Assembly: GCF_017744255.1 (NCBI RefSeq)
Contig: NZ_JAGHQP010000004.1
Location: 52,010-116,009, forward strand
Direction: 5' to 3'
From: Brevundimonas sp. A19_0
GTDB taxonomy: Bacteria > Pseudomonadota > Alphaproteobacteria > Caulobacterales > Caulobacteraceae
DNA length: 64,000 nucleotides
Shown here one piece after another: positions 45,183 to 55,634 of this stretch. The position numbers were made by a program, and so were the translations under genes. Position 1 is the first letter of the stretch. Every line of letters begins with the position of its first letter. The notes beneath the pieces were generated by a model, which saw only the letters and a program-made list of their open reading frames with translations, ran no database searches and was not told the DNA's origin.

Positions 45183-45210
45183 GTAACGGTGTTAACCTTG
45201 ACGGTAACGG
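45183..45210. repeat. GTAACGG direct repeats upstream of the 118-residue membrane protein gene
   Basis: GTAACGG at 45183-45189 and 45204-45210, 21 bp apart, i.e. two helical turns, with TTAACCTTGACGG between. TTGACGG at 45198 looks like a -35 element. A palindrome AACGGG-C-CCCGTT follows at 45206-45218. Confidence 0.35.
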
Positions 45211-45249
45211 GCCCCGTTCCCGGGGTCGCAGCACGCAAGGAGAGGGCAT

Positions 45250-45606
45250 ATGGACGGCCTGCTGGACCAGATCGGAAACCTGCTGACGGGCATCTTCGCG
45301 CTCGCCGAGGGCGGCTTTGACGGCGTCAATCAGGTGCTGGGCCTGATCATCGCCGCGATCGCCGCCATCCTCATGGCCAGCTGGGGCAGGCTGTTCCCCA
45401 CGGCCCTGGCGGCGGCCTTCATCCATGTGGTGATCAATGTGGTCCGCCCCGTTCTGGACGGAGGCGCCTTCGTCCTGCCGGATATCCTGACGCTGGACTT
45501 CTGGCTGGCGCTGTTCGCCCTCTTCCTGGGCTATGCCATCGTCATCGCCCTGTTCTTCTTCCTGAAGTCGCTGATCTTCGGGCGCCGGCACGCCCACGCG
45601 CACTGA
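45250..45606 (+). CDS. Small membrane protein of unknown function
   Basis: 118 residues, three likely membrane segments (LGLIIAAIAAILMASWGRLF about 30-50, ALAAAFIHVVINVV, FWLALFALFLGYAIVIALFF about 84-103) and a short cytoplasmic or basic tail ending GRRHAHAH. AAGGAGAGGG stands just before the ATG, a strong ribosome-binding site. It follows dut by 82 bp and its stop (TGA) directly abuts the stop of the converging transporter gene. No family recognised; the histidine-rich tip could bind metal, a guess. Confidence 0.6.
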   Translation: MDGLLDQIGNLLTGIFALAEGGFDGVNQVLGLIIAAIAAILMASWGRLFPTALAAAFIHVVINVVRPVLDGGAFVLPDILTLDFWLALFALFLGYAIVIALFFFLKSLIFGRRHAHAH

Positions 45607-46506
45607 TCAGAGCGGAGGTGCGGGCGCCGTGACCGCGCGGCGCCGCACCTGCTCGCGCCAGGCCGTATAGAGCCCGCTGCCCACGATCAGGGCGGCCCCG
45701 GCCAGCGCCGACCAGGAGGGCGCCACCGACAGGGCCAGCCAGCCGAACAGGACCGCGCCCGCGATCTGCAGATAGTCGAAGGGCGTGACCGCCGACACCG
45801 GGGCCAGCCGGAGCGACTCGGTCATGGCCAGCTGGGCCACCCCACCGGCCATGCCGCCGCCTGCGAGGAAGGCAAAGGCGAGGGGCGCATGCAGACTGCC
45901 GAACGCGGGCAGCAGGACCGCGCCCGCGACGGCGCAGGCGATGAAGAACCAGAAGACAATCGCCGCGACATGTTCGGTCTTGCTGAGATGGCGCAGGGTC
46001 ACCGTCACTCCGGCCGAGAAGCCGGCCCCCACAAGGGCAAAGGCCACGCCCAGCGCGGGCAGGGGGTCGCCGCCGGGCCGCATCACCACCATCACCCCGA
46101 CAAAGCCCACCAGCACGGCCAGCCAGCGGTGCCAGCCGACCGTCTCTTTCAGGAACAGGAAGGACAACAGGGTGGCGAACATGGGGGCGGTGAAGCCCAG
46201 TGTCGTCGCCTCGGCCAGCGGCAGCAGGCTCAGCCCCTGAAACAGGCAGAGGATGCCGGTGACGCCCAGCGCACAGCGCCACAGATGCATCAGCGGGCGC
46301 CGCGTGGTGATGGCGCCGATCCCCGGCCCGGCCAGCACCCAGATCAGCACCACCGGCAGGCCGAAAAGGGCGCGATAGAAGACCATCTCCGGCGCCGAAA
46401 CCCCGGCCTCGGCCGCCAGCTTCATCAGGCCGGACATCAGCGAAAAACTGCCGGCCGCGAGAATCCTCAGCAGGATGCCGCCCGTGATGCCCTCCAGCCG
46501 GATCAC
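45607..46506 (-). CDS. DMT superfamily transporter (EamA family)
   Basis: Inner-membrane permease of 299 residues with ten predicted helices in two EamA repeats (SLMSGLMKLAAEAGVSAPEM and FYRALFGLPVVLIWVLAGPG in the first; FWFFIACAVAGAVLLPAF and VTPFDYLQIAGAVLFGWLAL in the second). The family exports small metabolites; substrate unknown. Separated from dapB by 11 bp, probably cotranscribed with dnaJ-dapB. Confidence 0.87.
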   Translation of the reverse strand: MIRLEGITGGILLRILAAGSFSLMSGLMKLAAEAGVSAPEMVFYRALFGLPVVLIWVLAGPGIGAITTRRPLMHLWRCALGVTGILCLFQGLSLLPLAEATTLGFTAPMFATLLSFLFLKETVGWHRWLAVLVGFVGVMVVMRPGGDPLPALGVAFALVGAGFSAGVTVTLRHLSKTEHVAAIVFWFFIACAVAGAVLLPAFGSLHAPLAFAFLAGGGMAGGVAQLAMTESLRLAPVSAVTPFDYLQIAGAVLFGWLALSVAPSWSALAGAALIVGSGLYTAWREQVRRRAVTAPAPPL

Positions 46507-46517
46507 GGCGTCTCCCT

Positions 46518-47267
46518 TCAGGCCTGGCGGAAGCCCAGCACGTCCTGCATGTCATAGAGACCCGGGCGGCGATTGCGCACCCAGGCCGCGGCGGCCACGG
46601 CGCCCTTGGCGAACAGGGACCGGTCGATGGCCGAATGGCTGAGGGTCAGCACCTCGTCGTCCGAGGCAAAGATCACCGAATGCTCGCCGATGATCCCGCC
46701 GGCCCGCAGCGCGGCAAAGCCGATCTCGCCCTCGGCACGGGGTTCGCCCACGCCGTTGCGCGGCGCGGCCCGCACATCGTCCAGCTCGACATTGCGGCCG
46801 CTGGCGGCGGCCTCGCCCAGCATCAGGGCCGTGCCCGACGGGGCGTCGACCTTCCGGCGATGATGGGATTCCAGCACCTCGATGTCCCAGTCGCGCGCGT
46901 CCAGCCGCTGGGCCGCATGCTCGACCAGTCCGATCAGGATGTTGACGCCCAGCGAAAAATTGCCGCTGCGGACGATGGCCACCTTGTCGGCGGCCGCCTC
47001 GATGCGGGCCTCTTCCTCGGGCGACAGGCCGGTCGAACCGATCACCAGCGCGGGGCCACCGGCCTCGGCGCAGCGCTCGGCCAGTTCGACCGAGGCCTCG
47101 GGCGTGGAGAAATCGATGATGACGTCGCACAGCGACAGGTCGGGCGCCTCGCCCCGGTCGAACCGGGCGGCGACCACCACATCCTTGCGCGCGTCCAGAA
47201 CCTGGCTGACCGCCCGTCCCATCCGCCCGCGCGCGCCGGAAATCCCGGCGTGGAACAGGGCGTTCAC
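46518..47267 (-). CDS. dapB: 4-hydroxy-tetrahydrodipicolinate reductase
   Basis: Second committed step of lysine/diaminopimelate synthesis. 249 residues with the nucleotide-binding GISGARGRMGRAV at the N-terminus, IDFSTPEASVELAE, GSTGLSPEEE, SGNFSLGVN and the catalytic ESHHRRKVDAPSGTAL motif with its histidine pair and lysine. Overlaps dnaJ by ATGA. The dnaJ-dapB pair is common in Caulobacterales. Confidence 0.97.
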   Translation of the reverse strand: MNALFHAGISGARGRMGRAVSQVLDARKDVVVAARFDRGEAPDLSLCDVIIDFSTPEASVELAERCAEAGGPALVIGSTGLSPEEEARIEAAADKVAIVRSGNFSLGVNILIGLVEHAAQRLDARDWDIEVLESHHRRKVDAPSGTALMLGEAAASGRNVELDDVRAAPRNGVGEPRAEGEIGFAALRAGGIIGEHSVIFASDDEVLTLSHSAIDRSLFAKGAVAAAAWVRNRRPGLYDMQDVLGFRQA

Positions 47268-48472
47268 GCGGCGGACTCCCGCGAGGACGGGCCCGGCCCG
47301 TCACCGTCTCCGCCCAGAATATCGGCCCAGAAGCGCTTGGCCTTGCCGGCAAAGCTGGAGTTGCGCGGGTTCTGGTCCTCGCCGAACGACTGGGCCAGCT
47401 CCTGCATCAGCTCCTTCTGGCGGGGCGTCAGGTCCGACGGCGTCTCGACGAACAGTTCAACCACCAGATCCCCGCGGGCCTTGCCGTTCAGGTGCGGCAT
47501 GCCCTTGCCCTTGATGCGGATGGTCTTGCCGGTCTGGGCGCCGGCCGGCACCTGTACGGGGGCCTTGCAGCGGCCGTCACAGGCCTCGGAGACCAGACAG
47601 GGGGCGTCGATCGCCCCGCCCAGTGCCGCCACCGTCATCGGCACCGGCACGGTCACCAGCAGGTCCAGATTGTCCCGCTCGAACAGTTCATGCGGCGTGA
47701 CCGAGATGAAGACATAGAGGTCGCCGCGCGGTCCGCCGCGCAGGCCGACATCGCCCTCGCCGGTCAGGCGGATGCGCGAGCCGTCGTCGACGCCCGCCGG
47801 CACCTTGAGCGACAGGGTCCGCGAGCGGCGCACCTGACCCTGGCCACGACAGGTGCCACAGGCCTCGGCCACGCGCTTGCCCGCCCCGCCACAGTGGGGA
47901 CAGGTGCGTTCGACCTGGAAGAAGCCGTTGGCCTGGCGCACACGTCCCGCGCCCTGACAGGTCGAGCAGGTGACCGGCTGGGTCCCGGGCCTGGCGCCGG
48001 ACCCTTCGCAGGTGTCGCAGGTGGCGGTGGTCGGGAACGAGATTTCGACGTCGGTGCCGCGATAGGCGTCCTCGAGGGCGATCTCGAGGTCATAGCGCAG
48101 GTCCGAGCCCCGGCGGGGGCCACCGCTGGTCCGCCCGCGACCGCCGAACACATCGCCAAAGGCGTCGCCGAACACCTGTTCGAAGATGTCGTTCACATCG
48201 GCAAAGCCCGCGCCGCCGCGACCGAACGGCCCCTGGCCGCCGCCGTCGTTGACGCCGTCGTGGCCGAACCGGTCATAGGCGGCCCGCTTCTGGTCGTCCG
48301 ACAGCACGGCATAGGCCTCGGACACTTCCTTGAAGCGGGTCGCCGACTCCTCGCAGCCCCCGTTGCGGTCCGGGTGATGCTGCATGGCCAGCTTGCGATA
48401 GGCTGCCTTCAATCCGGCGGCGTCGATCGTACGCTCGACCCCCAGGATCTCGTAATAGTCACGCTGCGCCAT
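47264..48472 (-). CDS. dnaJ: Chaperone DnaJ
   Basis: Hsp40 co-chaperone activating DnaK. From ATG 48472 (MAQRDYYEILGVERT) it has 402 residues. J-domain HPD is at 33-35; G/F region; the zinc domain has the four CxxCxGxG repeats CDTCEGSG, CSTCQGAG, CPHCGGAG and CGTCRGQG; then the two substrate-binding beta domains (VPAGVDDGSRIRLTGEGDVG, GDLYVFISVTPHELFERD). An upstream in-frame ATG at 48580 lies in the promoter and is rejected. Preceded by its own heat-shock promoter and by the dnaK terminator. Confidence 0.98.
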   Translation of the reverse strand: MAQRDYYEILGVERTIDAAGLKAAYRKLAMQHHPDRNGGCEESATRFKEVSEAYAVLSDDQKRAAYDRFGHDGVNDGGGQGPFGRGGAGFADVNDIFEQVFGDAFGDVFGGRGRTSGGPRRGSDLRYDLEIALEDAYRGTDVEISFPTTATCDTCEGSGARPGTQPVTCSTCQGAGRVRQANGFFQVERTCPHCGGAGKRVAEACGTCRGQGQVRRSRTLSLKVPAGVDDGSRIRLTGEGDVGLRGGPRGDLYVFISVTPHELFERDNLDLLVTVPVPMTVAALGGAIDAPCLVSEACDGRCKAPVQVPAGAQTGKTIRIKGKGMPHLNGKARGDLVVELFVETPSDLTPRQKELMQELAQSFGEDQNPRNSSFAGKAKRFWADILGGDGDGPGPSSRESAA

Positions 48473-48553
48473 CAGGCCGTGGTCCTCATTATCCCGTTTC
48501 GATCCAGTCGCGCCTCTTGGCCGGGCGCTGACCGGAAACCGATCCTGCGACAG

Positions 48554-48581
48554 ACATGGGGCTCTGGTCGCATGATGCAAG
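48554..48581 (-). promoter_or_regulatory. Sigma-32-type heat-shock promoter for dnaJ
   Basis: On the minus strand: CTTGCA (complement of 48576-48581), 14 bases, CCCCATGT (complement of 48554-48561). The -10 matches CCCCATnT exactly. The -10 element is 81 bp before the dnaJ ATG, immediately after the dnaK terminator hairpin. Confidence 0.7.
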
Positions 48582-48591
48582 TTTTATGAAA

Positions 48592-48623
48592 CGGCCCCGC
48601 CTGCCGTCTGACAAGCGGGGCCG
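48592..48623 (-). terminator. Intrinsic terminator 2 after dnaK
   Basis: Stem CGGCCCCGC / GCGGGGCCG, 9 bp, loop 14 bases; reading in the dnaK direction it is followed by TTTCATAAAAC. It separates dnaK transcripts from the dnaJ promoter. Confidence 0.65.
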
Positions 48624-48634
48624 CAAGGTTCAGA

Positions 48635-48655
48635 CCTTCCCCCGGTCGGGGAAGG
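48635..48655 (-). terminator. Hairpin directly downstream of dnaK
   Basis: CCTTCCCC-CGGTC-GGGGAAGG: perfect 8-bp stem, 5-base loop, ending 5 bp past the dnaK stop. With the second hairpin it forms a tandem end. Confidence 0.6.
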
Positions 48656-48660
48656 GGACG

Positions 48661-50574
<1,914 letters not shown>

Positions 50575-50936
50575 GGGCTTTCTGTCTACTCCTGTTCGGC
50601 GGGTGGTTCCGGGCCTCGGCTGAGCGCCCCTGTCAACCACCCCCGTGGGGTTGGGCCGGACAACGCGCACGGGCTGTGGCGCGACCGACGGATGTGGATC
50701 GGGACAAATCCCCAGAAGGACAAGGGGCTTTGAACCGGCTGATGCCGATATGGGAAGCGCGGGGTCACCCGCAAGCCCCTTTCTGCGGATCGTGCCGCCA
50801 AGGGGAGGCCTCGATAGTCAGGGTCCGTCAGGTGCCCCCGCCCGCGCTGGACGGCAGTATGGAGACAACCTAGACAGGTCGTGTCGTCCGGAAATCCCCG
50901 TTTCCGGCCCCATACTGATGCAGGGACAGTGCCCTC
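50575..50936. other. Divergent regulatory gap between dnaK and the exported protein gene
   Basis: 362 bp without a supported gene. It holds the dnaK heat-shock promoter, a leader hairpin at about 50634-50655 (CAACCACCCC against GGGGTTG), and the upstream region of the exported protein. A C/T-rich stretch and a CGATCCACA-like word at 50693-50701 (complement) are present. I see no clear promoter for the rightward gene. Confidence 0.5.
50748..50775 (-). promoter_or_regulatory. Sigma-32-type heat-shock promoter for dnaK
   Basis: On the minus strand: CTTGCG (complement of 50770-50775), 14 bases, TCCCATAT (complement of 50748-50755; 7 of 8 to CCCCATnT). Same spacing and -35 core as the dnaJ promoter. 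It lies 173 bp before the dnaK ATG. Confidence 0.6.
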
Positions 50937-51353
50937 ATGAACCGCTTCTTCCGTCGCCTCCCCCTGCGACAGGCCCGCATGGCCGGCCTTTTGGCCCTGA
51001 TCGCCTCCCTCGCGGCGGCGCCGGCCCTGGGGTGGGCCCAGTCGGGCGAACCGTCGCGCGGCACCCGGGGCGCCCAGCCCTCGAACGACGGCCAGAACCG
51101 CCGGGTCCGGGTTCACAACCAGACCGGCTGGACCATCATCAGCCTGTATGCCGCCGATCCGGCCCGCGCCGACTGGCGGGGGGACCTGCTGGTGCCCGAA
51201 GTGCTGGCCACGGGCGACAGCGCCGTGATCGACATCGATAACGGGGCGGGCACCTGCGTCTATGTGATCCGGGCCGAGTTCTCGAACGGCGAGCGGCTGG
51301 AGCGGGTCGGCGTCAACGTCTGCCGCATCGCGGACTATTATTTCACCCGCTGA
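50937..51353 (+). CDS. Small exported protein, two conserved-looking cysteines
   Basis: 138 residues: a basic N-terminus and hydrophobic signal (MAGLLALIASLAAAPALGWA) with probable cleavage near 34, a polar linker, then a compact domain (RVRVHNQTGWTIISLYAADP, VLATGDSAVIDIDNGAGTCVYV, VNVCRIADYYF). C107 and C129 could form a disulphide. I recognise this as a recurrent alphaproteobacterial periplasmic type with a beta-sandwich look, but no named function. It diverges from dnaK, so stress linkage is possible but unsupported. Confidence 0.68.
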   Translation: MNRFFRRLPLRQARMAGLLALIASLAAAPALGWAQSGEPSRGTRGAQPSNDGQNRRVRVHNQTGWTIISLYAADPARADWRGDLLVPEVLATGDSAVIDIDNGAGTCVYVIRAEFSNGERLERVGVNVCRIADYYFTR

Positions 51354-51435
51354 CCCGGGCGGCTGAGCCGATCGTGACTGGACGTCCCGGGGCGCAGGGC
51401 GCAGGCTCGCTCCCTGACCTTGAGGAGACCGTCCG

Positions 51436-52338
51436 ATGCGACTGACCCGCCCCGAAGGCCCCGCCGATCAGGATTTCCGTTTCAGTCGCCGGGCGCTGGC
51501 GACGGGCGGGCTGGCCGGGCTGATGTTCGCGGGCTATGCGCCGGCGGCCCTGGCCCAGGACGCCACGCCGATCGTCACCGACAGCGAGGGCCTGGTCACC
51601 GAAACCATCCATTATGAGGCCCAGGACGGCTTCGACCTGCCGGCCTATGTGGCGCGGCCCGAGGGCGATGGCCCGTTTCCGGTGGTGATCGTCGCCTCCG
51701 AGATCTTCGGGGTCCACGACTATATCCGCGACATCTGCCGACGGCTGGCCAAGGCGGGCTATGCGGCCATGGCGCCGGCCTTCTTCGTGCGGGTCGAGGA
51801 CCCGGCACCGCTCACCGACTTCTCCCGCATCCAGCAGATCGTGGGACAGGCGGGCTATGAACAGGTGATGGGCGACATCTCGGCGGGACTGGAATGGCTG
51901 TCGCGCCAGCTGTGGGCCCGGGCAGACAAGGTCGGCATCACCGGCTTCTGCTGGGGCGGCAAGGTGGTCTGGCAGGCCTGCGCCCGCTTTGCTGTGATCG
52001 ATGCCGGGGTCGCCTGGTACGGCCGGCTGGCCCCGCCCGCCGACGCCACGCCCGATCAGATCGCCGGCGGCCAGCCCTGGCCCGTCGATCTGGCGGCCGA
52101 TCTCAAGGCGCCGGTGCTCGGCCTTTATGGCCAGCTGGACCGGGGCATTCCGCTGGAAAGCGTCGAGCTCATGCGACAGGCCCTGCAAAGGGCCGGCCGC
52201 ACGGACAGCCGGATCGACGTCTATGACGGCGCCCAGCACGGATTCCACGCTGACTACCGCGCCAGCTACAAGGCGGACGCGGCGGCCGACGGCTGGCAAA
52301 AACTGCTCGACCTGTTCGAGGCCCGCCTCAAGTCCTGA
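51436..52338 (+). CDS. Dienelactone hydrolase family protein, probably exported via Tat
   Basis: Alpha/beta hydrolase of 300 residues. N-terminal FSRRALATGGLAGLMFAGYA at 16-35 has the twin-arginine SRRAL and signal; probable cleavage after ALA near 40. Nucleophile C172 in GFCWGGK (dienelactone hydrolase type, cysteine instead of serine), with later Asp (GQLDRGIPLES) and His (YDGAQHGFHADYR). Substrate unknown; family members cleave dienelactones or related esters. The start ATG 51436 has GAGGAG upstream. Ends 4 bp from the converging grpE. Confidence 0.85.
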   Translation: MRLTRPEGPADQDFRFSRRALATGGLAGLMFAGYAPAALAQDATPIVTDSEGLVTETIHYEAQDGFDLPAYVARPEGDGPFPVVIVASEIFGVHDYIRDICRRLAKAGYAAMAPAFFVRVEDPAPLTDFSRIQQIVGQAGYEQVMGDISAGLEWLSRQLWARADKVGITGFCWGGKVVWQACARFAVIDAGVAWYGRLAPPADATPDQIAGGQPWPVDLAADLKAPVLGLYGQLDRGIPLESVELMRQALQRAGRTDSRIDVYDGAQHGFHADYRASYKADAAADGWQKLLDLFEARLKS

Positions 52339-52342
52339 CGGG

Positions 52343-53023
52343 TCAGGCCTTGGAGTCGTGGGCGCCACCGGTGGGGCTGGCCGGCCCCTCATAGGCATGG
52401 GCCGCTTCCGATGGCGTGGGTCCGGCGTGGGCGCCCGATCCCTTGGCCGCGACGACCACCATGGCCGGGCGTACCGTGCGTCCGAACAGGGCGTAGCCGG
52501 CCTGCAGGGTCTGGATGACCGCTCCGCCTGCCACCGTGTCCGACGGTTGCTCCATCATGGCCTGATGCAGGTGCGGGTCGAAGGCCTCGCCGGCCTCGGG
52601 GGCCACGCGCACCAGATTGTTGCTGGCAAAGGCGGACAGCAGCGACTTCTGCGTCAGTTCCAGCCCCGTGACCAGACCGGCGGCGGCGCCGTCGGCATCC
52701 TTGGGGGCCGCCTGGAGGGCGCGCTCGAGGTTGTCGGCCACGCCCAGCAGGTCGCGCGCAAAGCGCTGGATGGCATAGGCCCGGGCGTCGTTGTTCTGGG
52801 TCTCGGCCCGGCGCTTGATGTTCTCGACCTCGGCCACGGCGCGCAGGGCGCGATCCTTCCACTGGTCGCGCTCGTCGATGATGACGTCGAGGTTGTCCAT
52901 GCCCACCCCTGTATGGGCGGGATCGGCGTTCAGCCCGGCCTCGGCGTCGGCCTCATCGGCCGGATCGATGCCGTTCAGGTCGTCGAATTCGTCGGTCTCG
53001 GGGTCGTGCGGTGTGTCGTTCAA
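52343..53023 (-). CDS. grpE: Nucleotide exchange factor GrpE
   Basis: Promotes ADP release from DnaK. 226 residues, longer than E. coli GrpE, with an acidic, low-complexity N-terminal 45 residues ([20 protein letters not shown]), a coiled-coil ([20 protein letters not shown]) and core [17 protein letters not shown], then the beta-wing [16 protein letters not shown] and [21 protein letters not shown], plus an extended polar tail. Overlaps hrcA by ATGA, and is 3.6 kb from dnaK on the same strand. Confidence 0.95.
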   Translation of the reverse strand: MNDTPHDPETDEFDDLNGIDPADEADAEAGLNADPAHTGVGMDNLDVIIDERDQWKDRALRAVAEVENIKRRAETQNNDARAYAIQRFARDLLGVADNLERALQAAPKDADGAAAGLVTGLELTQKSLLSAFASNNLVRVAPEAGEAFDPHLHQAMMEQPSDTVAGGAVIQTLQAGYALFGRTVRPAMVVVAAKGSGAHAGPTPSEAAHAYEGPASPTGGAHDSKA

Positions 53024-54120
53024 GGCTCTTGTCCGTCAAACAGTCGGGTCAGTACGCGGGCGGTGTAGTCCACCAACGGAATGATCCTGGCATAGTTCAG
53101 CCGGGTGGGACCGATCACGCCGACCGCGCCCAGCACCCTCTGGCGTCCCGTCATATAGGGCGCCGCGATCACAGAGGAACCCGAAAGTGAAAACAGTCGT
53201 GTCTCGGCCCCGATGAAGATGCGCACCCCCTGGGCGTCGGCGACCCCGTCCAGAAGGCCGATCAGCTGTTCCTTCTGTTCCAGATCGTCGAACAGCACCC
53301 GCACCCGGTCCAGATCCTCCAGGGCCTCGCGGTCCTGCAACAGATTGGCCCGGCCCCGCACGATCAGCGAGCGCTCGCCGGCGGCCCCGGACCATGCGGC
53401 CATGCCGTCCTCGACCAGCCGGGCGGCCGCCGCATCCAGCGCCTGACGCGCCGATTTCAGCTCCTCGCCCATTTCGCCGCGCGCCTCGGTGAGCGACCGC
53501 CCCTTCAGCCGGGCATTCAGGAAGTTGGAGGCCTCCTGCAGGGTCGACGGCGTCATGCCGGGGCCCATCGGCATCAGCCGGTTCTCGACCTGCCCGTCCT
53601 CGGCCACCAGAATGGCCAGCGCCTGGTCATGGCCCAGCGCCACGAATTCGACGTGCTTGACGCCGGTGTCGCGCACAGGACTGGCGACGATCCCGGCGCC
53701 CCCGGCCAGTCCGGAGAGCAGGGCGGACGCCTCGTTCAGCGCCTGGTCGAAATCCAGCCGACCGCCGGGCCGCCCCAGCCCCGCCAGCCGCGCATCGATC
53801 TCGCGCCGTTCTTCCGAGCCGACGTCGCCGATCTCCAGCAGGCCGTCGACGAACAGCCGCAGGCCCGCATGGGTCGGCACCCGTCCGGACGAGGTGTGCG
53901 GCGAGGCCAGCAGCCCCGCCAGCGTCAGGTCCTGCATGGTGTTGCGGATCGATGCCGGCGACAGGGCGATGGGCCCGCGTGACAGGGTGCGCGAGCCTAC
54001 GGGCTCGCCGGTCTCCAGATAGGTCTCGACGATGCTGCGGAAGATGTCGCGCGCCCGGGCGTCGAGAGTCGTCAGTCCAACAGAATGGTGGAGAATGGGA
54101 GCGAGGCTGGAGTCTGACAC
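53020..54120 (-). CDS. hrcA: Heat-inducible transcription repressor HrcA
   Basis: Repressor of groESL-type operons through CIRCE. 366 residues; N-terminal winged helix [26 protein letters not shown] (in part), [40 protein letters not shown]-like centre; C-terminal [36 protein letters not shown] start at 54120. No CIRCE element is visible in its own 62-bp leader or at grpE or dnaK, so its targets (groES) lie elsewhere. Normally hrcA abuts rph; here a DUF697-like gene is inserted. Confidence 0.95.
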   Translation of the reverse strand: MSDSSLAPILHHSVGLTTLDARARDIFRSIVETYLETGEPVGSRTLSRGPIALSPASIRNTMQDLTLAGLLASPHTSSGRVPTHAGLRLFVDGLLEIGDVGSEERREIDARLAGLGRPGGRLDFDQALNEASALLSGLAGGAGIVASPVRDTGVKHVEFVALGHDQALAILVAEDGQVENRLMPMGPGMTPSTLQEASNFLNARLKGRSLTEARGEMGEELKSARQALDAAAARLVEDGMAAWSGAAGERSLIVRGRANLLQDREALEDLDRVRVLFDDLEQKEQLIGLLDGVADAQGVRIFIGAETRLFSLSGSSVIAAPYMTGRQRVLGAVGVIGPTRLNYARIIPLVDYTARVLTRLFDGQEP

Positions 54121-54182
54121 GGCACAACTGTCTTTTTCGGCGGCATGAGCCTCAAGCGGGTCTCGACGCCCCCCCCCTTGGC

Positions 54183-54758
54183 TCAGCTCTTTCCATCAGG
54201 ATTGTCGCGCTTGTAGGAGTCGCGCGCCTGTTTGAGGATATCCTTTATGATGTCCTTCTGCGACAGTTCCTCGTCCAGCGCAGCCTTGAGGTCTTCTGCG
54301 CTGACCGAACGGCCGCCATTCTGCATCTCGACGATCTTCGCAAGGGCGTTCATGTATACGATGCCTGACGCGAGCGTTATGGCATAGCTTACGCCTGCTG
54401 TGAGAGCGGCTCCTCCGATCGAACCGATGCCCGGAATAAACCTCAAGGCCGTGCCGACAAGCAGCACCCCGATAGCCGCACCCCCGATATTGGTGAGGAC
54501 TCCGACAGCGAGGCTCTTGATCACGTTCTGACTAAAAGGCACGCCGACCTCGTCATTGAGGCGAAGATACATCGTCCAGATGTTGCCTGCCCCGGCCACG
54601 ATATTGACGCCTGGAACGGGGACCAGCGCCGTACCTACAGCGATCCCCGAATGCAACTTCACGATGTTTGCGACGGACTCCGGAAGATTCTCGTCAGTCG
54701 CCTTGTTGACCGCCAGAGCCAGACGCACAGCGGCGCTGAGCAGGGCCTTTTCACTCAT
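54183..54758 (-). CDS. DUF697/YcjF-like membrane protein, probable insert
   Basis: 191 residues from ATG 54758 ([15 protein letters not shown]). It has a [15 protein letters not shown] motif at 42-56 resembling the PxPG turn of DUF697 proteins, then two strongly hydrophobic helical stretches (about 82-104 and 110-136, glycine-rich: [20 protein letters not shown]), and a charged C-terminus ([18 protein letters not shown]). A hand count of 54361-54420 gives 60% GC against clearly higher neighbours. It lies 62 bp past hrcA. Function not known; DUF697 often pairs with GTPases but none is here. Confidence 0.62.
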   Translation of the reverse strand: MSEKALLSAAVRLALAVNKATDENLPESVANIVKLHSGIAVGTALVPVPGVNIVAGAGNIWTMYLRLNDEVGVPFSQNVIKSLAVGVLTNIGGAAIGVLLVGTALRFIPGIGSIGGAALTAGVSYAITLASGIVYMNALAKIVEMQNGGRSVSAEDLKAALDEELSQKDIIKDILKQARDSYKRDNPDGKS

Positions 54759-54917
54759 GTCCTTCCCTCCAATGACCGACCTTCGACTAACGTGTAGGCT
54801 GTCTGGTGTATCGGCGTCATCTGAAATTTCAGGCTGGTGCAAGGTTAAATTGGGGACAGACACAAGCGCCCGGGCTAAGCACCCCCGCGACCCCATCCAA
54901 GACGCAAAAGAGATCGC

Positions 54918-55634
54918 ATGCGCCCCTCCGACCGCACACCCGAACAGCTTCGCCCCGTCACGCTCGAAACCGGCGTCAACCGCTATGCCGAGGGGTCCTG
55001 CCTCGTGGCGTTCGGCAATACCCGCGTGCTGGTCACCGCCTCGGTCGAGGAACACCTGCCGCCGTGGCTGCGCGGCAAGGGGCAAGGCTGGGTCACGGCG
55101 GAATACGGCATGCTGCCGCGCGCCACCCACACCCGCGGCCGGCGCGAGGCCGCCTCGGGCAAGCAGTCGGGCCGCACCCAGGAAATCCAGCGCCTGATCG
55201 GCCGCAGCCTGCGGGCCGTGGTGGACCTCAAGGCCCTGGGCGAGCGTCAGGTGACCCTCGACTGCGACGTCATCCAGGCCGACGGTGGCACCCGAACGGC
55301 CGCCATCACCGGCGCCTGGGTCGCCCTGGCCTCGGCGCTCGACTATCTGCGGGCCGAGGGCGTGCTGAAGACCGATCCCCTGACCGATCAGGTCGCGGCC
55401 GTGTCGTGCGGCGTGTTCAACGACGTTCCGGTTCTCGACCTCGACTATGAGGAGGACTCGAGCGCCGAGGCGGATTCCAACTTCGTCCTGACCGGCTCGG
55501 GCAGCATCGTTGAAATCCAGGCGACCGGCGAGAAGCGCGGCTTCAGCCGGGCCGAGTTCGACCGGCTGTTCGCCCTGGCCCATTCGGGCTGCGAGACCCT
55601 TTTCGAGCTTCAGCGGCAGGCCGTCGGGCGCTGA
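54918..55634 (+). CDS. rph: Ribonuclease PH
   Basis: Phosphate-dependent 3' exoribonuclease trimming tRNA and rRNA. 238 residues, the standard length; [27 protein letters not shown] (in part), [40 protein letters not shown], and [24 protein letters not shown]. Its last 92 bp are antisense to the 3' end of glnD. Divergent from the DUF697-like gene across 159 bp. Confidence 0.97.
   Translation: MRPSDRTPEQLRPVTLETGVNRYAEGSCLVAFGNTRVLVTASVEEHLPPWLRGKGQGWVTAEYGMLPRATHTRGRREAASGKQSGRTQEIQRLIGRSLRAVVDLKALGERQVTLDCDVIQADGGTRTAAITGAWVALASALDYLRAEGVLKTDPLTDQVAAVSCGVFNDVPVLDLDYEEDSSAEADSNFVLTGSGSIVEIQATGEKRGFSRAEFDRLFALAHSGCETLFELQRQAVGR

Noticed and set aside
52920-54182. CIRCE inverted repeat expected near hrcA/grpE
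   Set aside because: Not seen in the hrcA leader or near grpE; HrcA's targets must lie elsewhere.
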